A stretch of 64,000 nucleotides of DNA from Portulaca oleracea. Lineage: Eukaryota > Streptophyta > Magnoliopsida > Caryophyllales > Portulacaceae. Position 1 is the first letter of the stretch; the number at the start of each line of letters is the position of its first letter. Below the pieces are notes generated by a model, which was not told the DNA's origin, did not search any database, and was given only the letters and a program-made list of their open reading frames with translations. The position numbers and the translations under genes are program-made. Below are positions 1 through 26,303 of the stretch, piece by piece. The stretch is from positions 16,787,190-16,851,189 of the forward strand of contig CM055887.1 of assembly GCA_029582165.1 (NCBI GenBank), in the 5' to 3' direction.

Positions 1-1241
1 CACATGTATGAGTATGAAACTAAAACGGTTGAGAGCAATCCTCACTTTTGGGAATGTGGAAACACTCCCCTCATGTGTTTTCAAAATGAATTCAATGTTT
101 GGTTCTCTCAATACTCTAGCCTAGGAAACAATCTACCATATGCTTGATGATCATCTCAATTCTCTACCGCTATATGCAAAATGCAAATGACAATCAAGAG
201 GTCTTTGAAAGGGTTGTAACGGGGTTAAGGTTAGGGGTAAGGGACGGAAAATATTTGGATAAGTGGAGCTCGAAGCCAAGCTTGGAGTTATACTTTTCCA
301 ATCTCACTCAATGTCATTGAAAATTACTCGCCCATAAACAATCACAACAATCCCGAAACATTTATTAGAAACCGCCTCATTACTAGACTCCTCACTTGCC
401 ATCACACTTGTGCTCTTTTTTTTTTTATTTTTTTCGAAGCAAGTGATTGGCAAGTGAAAATCATATACAAAATTAATTATAAAACTTGGCGGGTTTTGCT
501 AACATAGCCACTACATTGATGCTACATAAATGAGAAAAATCCCAACACTTCCTATTCATTACTTTCCCAACACACTGTTTTGCGAATGTATTCACAATTA
601 ACCCCATCAACCACACTCAATATACTCCAAGCAATGGCTTAAGGTAGGAAGATATGTAATTGGCCAAGGTTTATAATTTCAGGTTATTCCAAGAAAACGG
701 AGTAATCAAAGGCTAGAAGAAGGGTTAAAGGCGGAGAATTACATGAATAGGGTGGCTATTTGGTATTGTAGCTACAATAAGTGCGAATGAGTGCCTCAAT
801 CATATTGTCAATGCATGATGCAAAGTGCAGTTTCAAAGAGATGAAAAGCAAGTTCTAGAGATCACAACCAAGGTTGAGTCACACATGGAAATATGAGACT
901 AATGAAAATGATTAGTCATTTTGGCTTAGTGGTCTCACGGGTTTGTGCTCAACAACCAATCAAAGAACATAAACATACAAATGCTAAGCTCACATCAAAG
1001 GGTTAAGAAGGGCAATAAATCTTCACTATCAAGATGTGAACCCAAATCAAGATGTTTTCGAAATTTCTTTGCAAATCTTTGAATCACTTACGGGCTACGC
1101 AAAGGCTAAACAAAGCTACAAGAAATACTAGCTGGCTTACAATCATCACCGGAGGCTTACCTAACCTAATCCTAAGGCTATTCTAATCTTTCTTTTCTTT
1201 TTGCTTGATTTTTCTAATTATTTTTTTTATTTTTTTTATCT
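1..1241 (-). other. 3' non-coding region of the Athila-like element
   Basis: No coding region seen. The stretch is homologous, in the same orientation, to about 62000-63500 and, inverted, to about 37400-38950. All three share a block around TGTAACGGGG followed by TTAGGTTAGGGG (here about 217-236, again near 62387-62406). It is therefore the family's untranslated tail between the coding region and the 3' LTR. It contains a T-rich run near 413-435. Confidence 0.75.
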
Positions 1242-4200
1242 TTAACTAGATGAACTAAATGCGGTTTTATCGGGGCCGAAATGTCCACCATAGGTCGTGG
1301 AATAGCAATGATGTAGCACCCCTTGAACTTCTTCCTCTGGAATGCATCTCCGGTAAACCCCATCGGCACATAGCTTGAAAAGAAGTGGTTCTTCCCAAAC
1401 AAAGCTCTTCACCTCGAATAGGAACCTCTTCTTTTGTTGATATGATAAGTCCGGCTGCAACACTCCACACACAAGATAATTGACGTAGTCGGCATACCAT
1501 GGAATGAATGGGGTACACACAGCCATGAGTTTCTCTTCCGGAAAAGAATCATCAATAGGGAGCTTCTCCTTCGGAACATCCTCCAATCGAGAGAGATGAT
1601 CGGCCACCACGTTTTGCAATCCGGGCTTGTCCCGAATTTCCAAATCAAACTCTTGGAATAATAACACCCAGCGAATGAGCCGAGGTTTAGAGTCCGACTT
1701 CTTCATCAGGTGTCGAATGGCGGCATGATCGGTGAACACAATCACCTTGGAGTTGATCAAGTATGGTCGAAACTTCTCCAAGGCGAAAACGACCGCCAAG
1801 AATTCCTTCTCTGTGGTGGCGTAGTTGACTTGAGCCTCATCCAGAGTTCGGCTCGCATAATAGATGGCGAAAGGCTTGCCATCTCTTCTTTGCCCTAAAA
1901 CAGCCCCCAATGCGTAATCACTCGCATCACACATCACTTCAAACGGTAAACTCCAATCCGGGGCTTGCATAATAGGCGCAGTGATCAAAACTTCTTTCAA
2001 CCTGTTGAAAGCACTCAAGCAAACATCATCAAATTCAAAAGGCACATCTTTTACAAGCAATCGGGTGAGAGGTCTAGCAATTTTCGAAAAATCTTTTATG
2101 AACCGTCGGTAGAAACCAACGTGTCCAAGAAAACTCCTAACACCCTTAACAGAAGTTGGAGGTGGTAATTTTTCTACCACCTCAACCTTTGCTTTGTCAA
2201 CCTCAATGCCTTTGCTTGACACAACATGACCAACGACTACACCCTCTTGTACCATGAAATGGTACTTCTCCCAATTCAAAACCAAATTCACTTCATCACA
2301 TCGAGACAACACTTTAGCAAGATTTCTTAAACAATGATCAAAAGAATTGCCATAGACTGAAAAATGATCCATAAACACCTCCATAATGTCCTCAATAAAA
2401 TCAGAGAAAATAGCCATCATGCATCGTTGAAAAGTAGCTGGTGCATTACACAACCCAAATGGCATTCTCCTATAGGCAAATGTACCGTAAGGACATGTAA
2501 AGGTGGTCTTTTCCTGATCACTAGGGTGGATAGGGATTTGGAAAAACCCGGAATACCCATCTAGATAACAAAAGAATGAATTATTCGCCAGTCTTTCAAG
2601 CATTTGGTCAATGAAGGGGAGAGGGAAATGGTCTTTACGGGTGGCATCATTCAACTTGCGGTAATCAATACACATCCTCCACCCCGTAACAGTCCTGGTA
2701 GGAATCAACTCATTATTCTCATTTTTCACCACAGTCATCCCCCCTTTCTTAGGCACAACATGCACCGGGCTAACCCACTCACTATCAGAAATAGGGTAGA
2801 TAATCCCAGCATCAAGTAATTTCAAGACCTCTTTTTTCACCACCTCTTTCATGTTAGGGTTTAACCTTCTTTGACTTTGAATGGTGGGTTTATAATCATC
2901 TTCCATCAAAATCCTATGCATGCAAAATGAGGGACTAATTCCTTTAAGGTCATCTATGGTATAGCCAATGGCCTTACGATGCGACCTAAGGACTCTCAAC
3001 AATGAATCAATCTCAGCATCATTCAAGTTTGCATTCACAATCACAGGATAAGAGGAATCGGGGCCAAGAAATTCATACCTTAGGGAAGAAGGGAAAGGTT
3101 TCAGTTCTACCTTTGGTGTTTCCTTCTCGCTCGAAGCTTGCTTGTTTTTACTTTCAACCTCTAGTGCCTCCACCGTTTCCAGCGTTGGTGGAACTTCTGG
3201 GGATGCCTGCAAGAGCTTCACACAATGGGCAACCTCGGGATCGTGATCCTGGGTTTTACTGTTAGACAACAAACAAAGCTCAAGAGGATCGTGAGAACGA
3301 ATGTTAGTGCTATCTTCCCTAAGAATGGAATCAATGATATCCACTCTAAAACAATCATGAGAAAATGCAGGGAATTTAGCAGCTTCAAACAAATTAAACT
3401 CAGCTTTCTCACCTCCTATACTAAAGGACATCCTACCATTTTTCACATCAATGCAACACCCAGCCGTAGCCATGAAAGGTCTACCAAGAATAATGGGGGT
3501 ACGGGTGTCTTCCTCCATCTCTAGGATAACAAAGTCAACATGAACAAAGAAGCTACCCAACTTAATAGGGACATCCTCTAAAATTCCTATGGGAAACTTG
3601 ACCGATCGATCGGCCAACTGGAGGGAAATGGTAGTGGGCTTTAGTTCACCCATACCAAGCTTTTGGGACAAAGAGAGGGGCATAAGACTCACATTAGAAC
3701 CAAGATCACATAATGCACGGTCTATGGAAATCTTTCCAACTTCACAAGGAATGGTGAAGCTACCGGGATCCTTAAGGTTCGGGGGAAGCTTATTTTGGAG
3801 CACGGCACTACACTGTTCCGTCAATGCCACTGTCTCATGCTCTTCCAACTTCCTCTTGTTTGTCAAAATTTCCTTCAAAAATTTAGCGTAGGAAGGCATT
3901 TGAGACAGGGCATCGGTGAATGGAATGTTAATATGAAGTTTCTTGAGGACCTCCAAGAACTTCCCAAATTGCTTATCACTTTTAGCCTTAGCCAATCTTT
4001 GAGGGAAAGGCAAGGGTGGAGTGTAAACTCTTTGGGGAACTTTTGTTGCATCCTTAGAAACTTCTTTCTCAACTTGCACATCAACATTAATCACAGGTTC
4101 TTTAGGAGGCACATTTACCTCTTCATGCACATCATTACTCACATCAGCATTCACATCATTCACAACATTCTCAACATCAACTACATTCTCAGCAACATCA

Positions 4201-4475
4201 TCATCATGCACATCAACAACAACATGCTCATCACACACACCCCTAGGTCCCGCCAATTGCGTTCCGCTTCTTAAGGTTATGGCATTGCATTGATCCTTTG
4301 GGTTCACAACAGGTTGGCTAGGGAGCTTTCCTGGAGGAGTGGTGGAAGTATTAGCCTGACAAGCAATATGAGATTCAAGCATTTTGTTGTGAGTGGCCAA
4401 CTGGTCAACTCTATCAACTAAAAGCTTGATAGTCTCTTCTTGCTGATTTTGGGACACAACCATACGTTCCACCAA
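1242..4475 (-). CDS. Athila-like pol: protease, reverse transcriptase, RNase H and start of integrase
   Basis: A 1077-codon open frame. In order: NAITLRSGTQ near residue 65; aspartic protease around 255 (DLGSNVS); reverse transcriptase about 590-800 (WRMCIDYRKLN, YLDGYSGFFQ); RNase H about 865-985 (CDASDYALGAVLG, TDHAAIRHL); and the first half of the integrase HHCC finger at the end (HHCYSTTYGGHFGPDKTA). The RT active-site box reads FMDH where the family has FMDD, with the second Asp replaced by His at residue 704 (codon 2364-2366). The frame ends abruptly after DKTA in non-coding sequence, so the integrase core is deleted. The product would have acted in the cytoplasmic capsid. This copy looks unable to reverse transcribe or integrate by itself. 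Confidence 0.93.
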   Translation of the reverse strand: MVERMVVSQNQQEETIKLLVDRVDQLATHNKMLESHIACQANTSTTPPGKLPSQPVVNPKDQCNAITLRSGTQLAGPRGVCDEHVVVDVHDDDVAENVVDVENVVNDVNADVSNDVHEEVNVPPKEPVINVDVQVEKEVSKDATKVPQRVYTPPLPFPQRLAKAKSDKQFGKFLEVLKKLHINIPFTDALSQMPSYAKFLKEILTNKRKLEEHETVALTEQCSAVLQNKLPPNLKDPGSFTIPCEVGKISIDRALCDLGSNVSLMPLSLSQKLGMGELKPTTISLQLADRSVKFPIGILEDVPIKLGSFFVHVDFVILEMEEDTRTPIILGRPFMATAGCCIDVKNGRMSFSIGGEKAEFNLFEAAKFPAFSHDCFRVDIIDSILREDSTNIRSHDPLELCLLSNSKTQDHDPEVAHCVKLLQASPEVPPTLETVEALEVESKNKQASSEKETPKVELKPFPSSLRYEFLGPDSSYPVIVNANLNDAEIDSLLRVLRSHRKAIGYTIDDLKGISPSFCMHRILMEDDYKPTIQSQRRLNPNMKEVVKKEVLKLLDAGIIYPISDSEWVSPVHVVPKKGGMTVVKNENNELIPTRTVTGWRMCIDYRKLNDATRKDHFPLPFIDQMLERLANNSFFCYLDGYSGFFQIPIHPSDQEKTTFTCPYGTFAYRRMPFGLCNAPATFQRCMMAIFSDFIEDIMEVFMDHFSVYGNSFDHCLRNLAKVLSRCDEVNLVLNWEKYHFMVQEGVVVGHVVSSKGIEVDKAKVEVVEKLPPPTSVKGVRSFLGHVGFYRRFIKDFSKIARPLTRLLVKDVPFEFDDVCLSAFNRLKEVLITAPIMQAPDWSLPFEVMCDASDYALGAVLGQRRDGKPFAIYYASRTLDEAQVNYATTEKEFLAVVFALEKFRPYLINSKVIVFTDHAAIRHLMKKSDSKPRLIRWVLLFQEFDLEIRDKPGLQNVVADHLSRLEDVPKEKLPIDDSFPEEKLMAVCTPFIPWYADYVNYLVCGVLQPDLSYQQKKRFLFEVKSFVWEEPLLFKLCADGVYRRCIPEEEVQGVLHHCYSTTYGGHFGPDKTAFSSSS

Positions 4476-5503
4476 TGCCTTCCAAATGCTTGGGTTTGTC
4501 GAGGCTGGGGTTGGGCTTGTTGTCTTTGGAAACCAGGTGGTCTTTGGGTCTGTTGTTGTTGGTGCGGTCCCGTGGGATTGTTATTCCGATAGAAAAAATT
4601 AGGATGAGATCTAAACCCCGGGTTGTAGACATTAGAGTATGGGTCAAAGTTCTGTCTTGGGTTTCCAATATAATTGGTCTGGTCCAAGGTCTCGGGACTA
4701 GCTAACCCAACAGGACAAAACAAGGTCTCATGCTCAAATGAGTTACAAGAAGCACACAGTAGGGGAGGATTGGAATTTACATGCAAACGGTCTATCTTCT
4801 GAGTCACAGCATCTATTTTAGCAGTCAAAACAGAAATGGCATCGACATCATACTTACCTCCCGTTCTCGAGGAACGGGGCTTGGACCATTGGTGACTGTT
4901 GGACGCCATTTGCTCGATCAAAGAATAGAGGTCATCGACCGCTTTGTTCATGATGTTCCCCCCAGCTGCTGCAAGAATCATCGCCCTCAACTGATCATCC
5001 ACTCCATTGTAGAAGGCATGGATGGGCACCCATGGCTCAAGACCATGATGTGGACACCGGTGAAGTAGATCCTTGAATCGTTCCCAAGCCTCGTACAGGT
5101 TCTCATCCAGCTCTTGGACGAAGGTGGATATTTGGTTGCGGAGGCTTGTCAGCTTACTTGGCGGGAAATATTTGTTAAGAAATGCGCTCGCCATCTGATC
5201 AAAAGTGGTGATGGAGTTCGGCGGAAGAGAGTCTAGCCACTCCCATGCTCGATCCTCCAAGGAAAACGGAAACAATCGCAGTTTGATTGCATCCGGTGAA
5301 GCCCCGTTCGCCTTGAACGTATCGCATGCCTGGCGAAAGATACGGAGGTGTCGGTTGGGGTCCTCACTAGGGTGACCACGAAATGGCGAAGCTTTGACCA
5401 GATTAATCAAGGAATTCTTCAGCTCAAAATCATTGTTGGCGATGTTGGGAGGGTTGATGGCCGTGGGAGGATCTGTGACATTTGGGGCCATGTATTGTTC
5501 CAA
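4418..5503 (-). CDS. Athila-like gag polyprotein
   Basis: A 361-codon open frame. The retrotransposon gag domain includes FPFSLEDRAWEWLDSL around residues 78-93 and the region ending YEAWERFKDLLHRCPHH at 153. A zinc knuckle of exact CX2CX4HX4C form lies at residues 250-263, followed by a Gln/Pro-rich tail. It overlaps pol by 58 bases in another frame. In related elements gag and pol are usually one frame, so a one-base shift near 4480 (after QTQAF) probably split them. I saw no strong slippery heptamer that would argue for programmed frameshifting. Confidence 0.9.
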   Translation of the reverse strand: MEQYMAPNVTDPPTAINPPNIANNDFELKNSLINLVKASPFRGHPSEDPNRHLRIFRQACDTFKANGASPDAIKLRLFPFSLEDRAWEWLDSLPPNSITTFDQMASAFLNKYFPPSKLTSLRNQISTFVQELDENLYEAWERFKDLLHRCPHHGLEPWVPIHAFYNGVDDQLRAMILAAAGGNIMNKAVDDLYSLIEQMASNSHQWSKPRSSRTGGKYDVDAISVLTAKIDAVTQKIDRLHVNSNPPLLCASCNSFEHETLFCPVGLASPETLDQTNYIGNPRQNFDPYSNVYNPGFRSHPNFFYRNNNPTGPHQQQQTQRPPGFQRQQAQPQPRQTQAFGRHWWNVWLCPKISKKRLSSF

Positions 5504-5795
5504 TGTCTTCGGTTATGCTTCTCCACCGGCCATTTTCGATTGTGATGCAGACTCCTCTTCTTGCTTCTTGCTAGCTTTCTCGTCATGCCTCTTTCTCCGA
5601 GAACGGAAAGTGCATTCAATCTCGGGATCGAACTCAAATTCCGGATATTTTTGCATACACCAAGAGTACCTAGCAAAACAAGAAATGAGACACAATCAAT
5701 CACAAGTAAAGGAAAGAAAAAGAAAGAAAATAAAAAAAAAAAAACAGCTTAGTCAATCAAAGAGTCTTCGCTTAATGGCTACTAGGGACAAAGTA
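5504..5795 (-). other. Leader between primer site and gag
   Basis: The 5' untranslated leader of the element, with an A-rich run at about 5715-5745. Short open frames here have no recognisable similarity. Confidence 0.6.
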
Positions 5796-5811
5796 CCCGG
5801 CAACGGCGCCA
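5796..5811 (-). promoter_or_regulatory. Primer-binding site, tRNA-Asp type
   Basis: The minus strand reads TGGCGCCGTTGCCGGG, complementary to the 3' end of plant tRNA-Asp. It sits six bases inside the 5' LTR end, as expected for Athila/Tat-type elements. Confidence 0.9.
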
Positions 5812-5817
5812 AAAACT

Positions 5818-7115
5818 TGACAGGGCCGCAAGTGCACGGGTACTATTGTAGCAATGTCAAGGTCGATCCCACAGGGACTTGGTCTAGTAACTCAGTGAGC
5901 TATCCCTCTACTTGATTGCTAAGCTAATCGGGTTGATGCATTTTTTATGACTTCTAATGAACTAACTAGAACTAAAGTGGACTAGAAAGGATTAACTAGA
6001 GGTAATTCGATGGATGAAGACTTCTAGGGTTTTACTCACCTAACAACAAGGTCTGAAAGCCAGATTAAAGCATGCACAAGAAAGTAACTGAAACGAATCA
6101 AGAATCGATAACCTCTAAATTCTATCGCCCTTTCGATGCTAAATAGAATTATCCTGACTAACATAATCAACAACTTTAAATGCGCTTTTGGGTTAAGCAA
6201 TTGAAGGTCTAAGCAAGGTCGGGTTATCTAATGATTCCCTAGTCTACTACTCCTTTTTCAACTTTCGTAGGCCTAGGTAGAAGGGTTGGTGGTCAAATTC
6301 CCCTAATTCACCTTTCGGTACTTCTTAGGTTAATTTCTGAATTACAAACATCCAAGGCCTTAAGAACATTCGTAAACAAGAAAAATGCAACCTTCTATTG
6401 ATTCAATTGAGAATTCAAGTACAAACTAAAACATTTCTAATCAAACTCCATATTGATGGTTCATAAAACCCTAGAAAGAACGAAATCTACTCACAAGTAT
6501 TCATTGAAAACAAGAAATAAGTTCTAAACATTGTAATCAATTCTAGAATTAAGGAAGAGAAAGTGAGAGGTGTAAAGCAAACACTAGGGAGAAATTCGTA
6601 GGATTCTCTCAAGAACTTCACAAGAGTGTTGCGTGCTTCTTCTCGAATTCCAAATCTTCAATGCCTTCGAATTGATTCTTGATGAATGGCGGTGTTTTTG
6701 GTGAAGAATTCCTCTCTAAAAATCTCTCTTTTCTGCCCGGAATCAGTGATAACCGCGTTCCCCTTCTTTTCCCCGGTTATTTCCACAAAAATAATCGCCA
6801 TGAATGAGAAAATGACTCAAGCACGGTCAGTCGCTACCACGCGGCCGTGGTTGGCGCTGTCTCATTGTTTTCGCTGCTTTCTCGAAATTTTTACCACGGT
6901 CTTATCAACAGTAGTTGATGCCCGTGGTACCCTTGGCCTTACCAAATTTGCTCCATAAATCACCTTTTTGGCCCTAAACCTGAAAATCAATGCAAAAAAC
7001 GCAAAGACCAAGTGTAAATAGAGAAATGGTGAAGATTAAACACGTTTTTAGCCAAAAATCACCATGATTATGCTTCTAAAATACCTAAAAATAAGTGCAA
7101 ATAATGCACTTATCA
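5818..7115 (-). repeat. 5' LTR of the Athila-like element
   Basis: On the minus strand the LTR starts TGATAAGTGC at 7115 and ends TGTCA at 5818, adjoining the primer site. Length is 1298 bp. It holds GC-rich inverted modules at about 6825-6935 (CGCTACCACGCGGCCGTGG and CCCGTGGTACC). No coding region. Confidence 0.85.
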
Positions 7116-7367
7116 AGTGTAAGCAGATACATGACAAGTTGAATGTGCTATCATCCTTGATGCTCAAGCTCGTTCTTAATGTTTCTAAGAAGATTGCCTT
7201 GTTTTACGGGTGTGACATTTTAATCATGCAAAAATGCTTATTTTGATGTTTTGCTTGCTCAAACCTAGATGGGACTAGAAATGAATCCATTATTTACTTC
7301 TCTAAAAGATCAGAAATGACCAAGGAAAGGGGTTGATCTTAGTTCTTTGGAACTCCTTTTACAACAA
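7116..7367. other. Unassigned sequence between elements
   Basis: About 250 bp with no convincing gene. One frame resembles part of a retroelement RNase H (a YFSK box near 7290), but the match is short and interrupted, so I do not assign it. Confidence 0.3.
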
Positions 7368-7676
7368 TGTAACGGCCCGGCCCCCTTCCGGGCCGCGGAC
7401 ATTATCGATAACTGCTTCAAGGATCGCTTACTGTCCCCACAAATCATCACGAATCTTTCCAGCGTGCTTCGTTCTCGCTCACAGAATGTGCACCTTGGTG
7501 ATATGAGTAGTCATTTCAATCCTTTTAAGCCACACTTTAATCACATATCGGGGGTGTTAAAGTCAGCCCCACTTAAGCGTACAATGTCCTCGTTGTGCCA
7601 TAATCCAATCCAGAATCTTTGCCCCGCTAGGAGACTGCCCATGGCTCTCCCGTCCACTGGCGCAACTCACGGTCGT

Positions 7677-7694
7677 GGGTCGACTTTGATACCA
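7677..7694 (-). promoter_or_regulatory. Cassandra primer-binding site, tRNA-Met type
   Basis: The minus strand reads TGGTATCAAAGTCGAC two bases from the 5' LTR end, close to the usual tRNA-Met site TGGTATCAGAGC. Confidence 0.8.
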
Positions 7695-7827
7695 TTTGTA
7701 ATCCCCCGGCCCCCTCCCGGGCCGCAGACATTACCGATAACTGATTCAAGGATCGCTGACTGGCCCTACAAATCACCACAAGTCTTTCCAGCGTGCTTCG
7801 TCCTCGCTCACACGCTGCCTGGGAAAA

Positions 7828-7892
7828 CTTCCCAGGAGGTCACCCATCCTAGTACTACTCCCAACCAAGCACGCTTAATTGAGGAGTTCCCA
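7828..7892 (-). ncRNA. 5S rRNA-like segment inside the Cassandra 5' LTR
   Basis: The minus strand reads, in pieces, GGAACTCCTCAATTAAGCGT, GCTTGG, GAGTAGTACTAGGATGGGTG and ACCTCCTGGGAAG. This matches the 3' half of plant 5S rRNA, including the A box, intermediate element and C box used by TFIIIA and RNA polymerase III. The 5' part of 5S and a proper 3' end are absent, so this is a transposon-borne derivative and not a 5S gene. Confidence 0.9.
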
Positions 7893-7988
7893 ACGGATGA
7901 GCTACCATAAAAGGAGGTGCACCTTGGTGATATGAGTAGTCACTTCAATCCTTTTAAATCACATTTTAACCATATCGGGTGTGTTACA

Positions 7989-8284
7989 AACAAAAATCAT
8001 AAGCACAACTAGCATATATATTGGAATGGAGAGAGTACATAGATATGCGTCCTCCATAAATAACTCTGAACTTAGTTTCAAATTGTCAGTAAACCGAAAT
8101 ATACATTACCTAAGACCCAATAAAACAAAATGTACTGAGCCAATGTTATATTTTCATCAAAACTGTTGGAGAGATCCAATGCGGGAGCCAACTTCAACCA
8201 AGACCCATGGTACATTAGTTAAGTGACTTTCCATCTTAAATTCAATTGGTGTTGAGAGGAGTTTCCCACTTGACTATCTTATAT
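7989..8284. other. Non-coding stretch, possible old TRIM or LTR remnant
   Basis: No gene. On the minus strand the sequence flanking the next MITE (about 8200-8284 plus 8652-8700) contains CCCACATTGGAAAAGC, then AGTGGGAAACTCCTC and CACCAATTGAATTTAAGATG. That order resembles small plant LTRs with a CACATTGG start. Boundaries are not definable. Confidence 0.3.
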
Positions 8285-8642
8285 CAAAAAATTACTTAAG
8301 AGTACCCTAACTTTTGGTGAAATGTTTTTCCGGTACCCCAACTTTTAAAAACTAATTTTGGGGTACCCTAACTTTTAGGATTAGAAATAATTAGGTGAAT
8401 TTCCGGCCAATGATTTGAATTCACCGATGAATTTTAGGCGGGAAATTGATTAAGTGTATTTGTGGACGAAAATGTCGTTTGTTTTTGTGGACGAAAATGA
8501 TTTGAATCAATCGGAGTTTCACTAGAAATTCACCTAGTAATTTCTAATCCTAAAAGTAAGGGTACTCCAAAATTAGTTTTGAAAAGTTAGGGTACCAAAA
8601 AATTGTTTTTCAAAAGTTAGGGTACCTCTAAATAATTTTTTG
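8285..8642. mobile_element. Foldback MITE with 9-bp target duplication (Mutator-like)
   Basis: 358 bp. Both ends read CAAAAAATTA inward. The inverted arms run about 150 bp, with repeated GTACCCTAACTTTT words in both. It is flanked by the direct repeat ATCTTATAT (8276-8284 and 8643-8651). A 9-bp duplication and long arms fit a non-autonomous Mutator-type element. No ORF. Confidence 0.85.
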
Positions 8643-8651
8643 ATCTTATAT

Positions 8652-9784
8652 ACCATATGTTTTCCCTTTGCTTTTCCAATGTGGGATATTTTACATCATA
8701 TGTTATATGATAAGATTTTAATCATAATTTCTTCTGGCTATTAATGGTTCTTTTACCATATCAAATGAGATTAATATTTCCCACTTGTTTGAGTAACAAT
8801 CATGGTTTGATAAAAATGGATGATTTTATTATCAATAAAAGACACTAGAGTTGTCCATTACATTCACTTCATTTTTTACCCAAATGAATAAATATAATTT
8901 TGGTTGGAAAACTAATGAATAATTCAATATTTTCATAAAGTTAAACAATTTGTTCATCTTATAGTTCTACATGTGATAAAAAGCTTTTTATGTAATAGAT
9001 TTTAATAATAATTAAAAAGATAGAGTTGGTATTGAATAATAGTATAATTATCATTGAATATTAACATCATATATTTATACTAAACAAAATTTATTATGTA
9101 ATTATAAATTTGTAATCCATTTTAAAACAATTGTAAAAATATAATGAGAAGAATTATATTATTATGGGCATAAATGAAATCTAACATATAGTTTTACTAA
9201 CAACTAATTTTACCAAATATTTTTACTGCAAATAGTTAAGTCAAACAGCTAACAGCTAATTTAAACCACTAATAACTTATTGTCAAACAGGGCCGAAGTT
9301 CAACATTGAACTTTACAAGAAAATATAAATTGATGCTTAAAGAAGGTAAGACTACGTTTGTCAAATGCCCTTACTGAACTCAAAGACAACTGCGTGATTA
9401 AATGAAGGAGAGTGTTTTCCAACTTTTGTGGGATCATATTTCCCCATTCAAAATATCTTCACCATAAAATCCTAAAACCCATTACAGCTATGGAGAAAAT
9501 TATACCGATGAATAATTGAATATTGTACACAACAATCCACGTTTAACAAGTTAGACCATTTTTATTTTTTTTTTTGGCCAGAATTGTCCATCTATTAACA
9601 AAAACAAAGAATTTACAACTCCAGTTTTTAACAAAACGTTTGCTAGAGAGGGAACTTGTTTAACAAATTAAACCATCTTATTGCTGATTGTTAGCGCTAC
9701 TGCGTTAGTCAAGCATGCTCCAACAGATGTCTGGATTACTACCCAACATATCAAGAATGAATCGAGTTCCAATACCATTCCATG
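8652..9784. other. AT-rich region downstream of the receptor kinase gene
   Basis: No coding region found. The part nearest 9784 should contain the 3' UTR and polyadenylation region of the minus-strand kinase gene. A poly-T run lies near 9567-9576. Confidence 0.5.
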
Positions 9785-26089
<16,305 letters not shown>

Positions 26090-26111
26090 AGAAATTGGTA
26101 TGGGAATCAGC

Positions 26112-26118
26112 TATTTAT
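26112..26118 (-). promoter_or_regulatory. Candidate TATA box of the CRK gene
   Basis: The minus strand reads TCATAAATAG about 23 bases before the first ATG. If used, transcription would start at or near that ATG, favouring Met8 (codon 26066-26068) as the initiator. Based on position only. Confidence 0.35.
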
Positions 26119-26248
26119 GAACACTTTCGTACGTTGATTAATGTACGTGGGTGGGCGACTGTGCAGTTAAATATGAGGTAAGTCCAATAAATTAGAATTA
26201 ATTAGTCAACAGTTGGACTTTTCTAGTCCGTGTTTGCTAGTGGGGATG

Positions 26249-26303
26249 TCATTTATTTCATTGTCAAGTTGTGACATTTATTTCATTGTCAAGTTGTGAC
26301 ATT
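26249..26303. repeat. Two-copy tandem repeat upstream of CRK
   Basis: Two adjacent 25-bp copies followed by a partial third containing GTGACATTTATTTTCAT at about 26332, some 160 bp before the start codon. Confidence 0.8.

Larger units (their letters stand above)
1..7115 (-). mobile_element. Athila-like Ty3/gypsy LTR retrotransposon, left part outside window
   Basis: Minus-strand element. Reading from high to low coordinates it has a 5' LTR (5818-7115), a primer site matching tRNA-Asp, a short leader, gag, pol with protease, RT and RNase H, then about 1.2 kb of non-coding DNA reaching the window edge. The 3' LTR must lie before position 1. The gag-pol junction motif NAITLRSGTQ and protease motif DLGS are typical of plant Athila/Tat-lineage elements. 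The integrase core and any env-like region are missing, apparently deleted, so the copy is non-autonomous although its two main ORFs are long and open. Confidence 0.9.
7368..7988 (-). mobile_element. Cassandra TRIM retrotransposon carrying 5S rRNA sequence
   Basis: A short LTR element of 621 bp on the minus strand: 5' LTR 7697-7988 (292 bp), internal region 7562-7696, 3' LTR 7368-7561 (194 bp). A perfect 5-bp target duplication AACAA lies at 7363-7367 and 7989-7993. The LTR begins TGTAACACACCCG and ends GGGGATTACA on the minus strand. The 5' LTR contains a 5S rRNA-like segment with its internal promoter boxes, the hallmark of Cassandra. The 3' LTR has lost this segment. There is no coding capacity, as is normal for a TRIM. 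Confidence 0.93.

Noticed and set aside
3795..4274. 159-codon plus-strand ORF with Ile/His-rich end
   Set aside because: Antisense to the Athila-like pol frame. The composition comes from repeated CATCA in the opposite strand.
7828..7892. A true 5S rRNA gene
   Set aside because: Only the 3' half is present, changed at several positions and set inside a Cassandra LTR with its own target duplication.
7347..7910. 187-codon plus-strand ORF
   Set aside because: Lies across the Cassandra LTRs and the 5S-like segment. The GC-rich LTR ends keep it open by chance.
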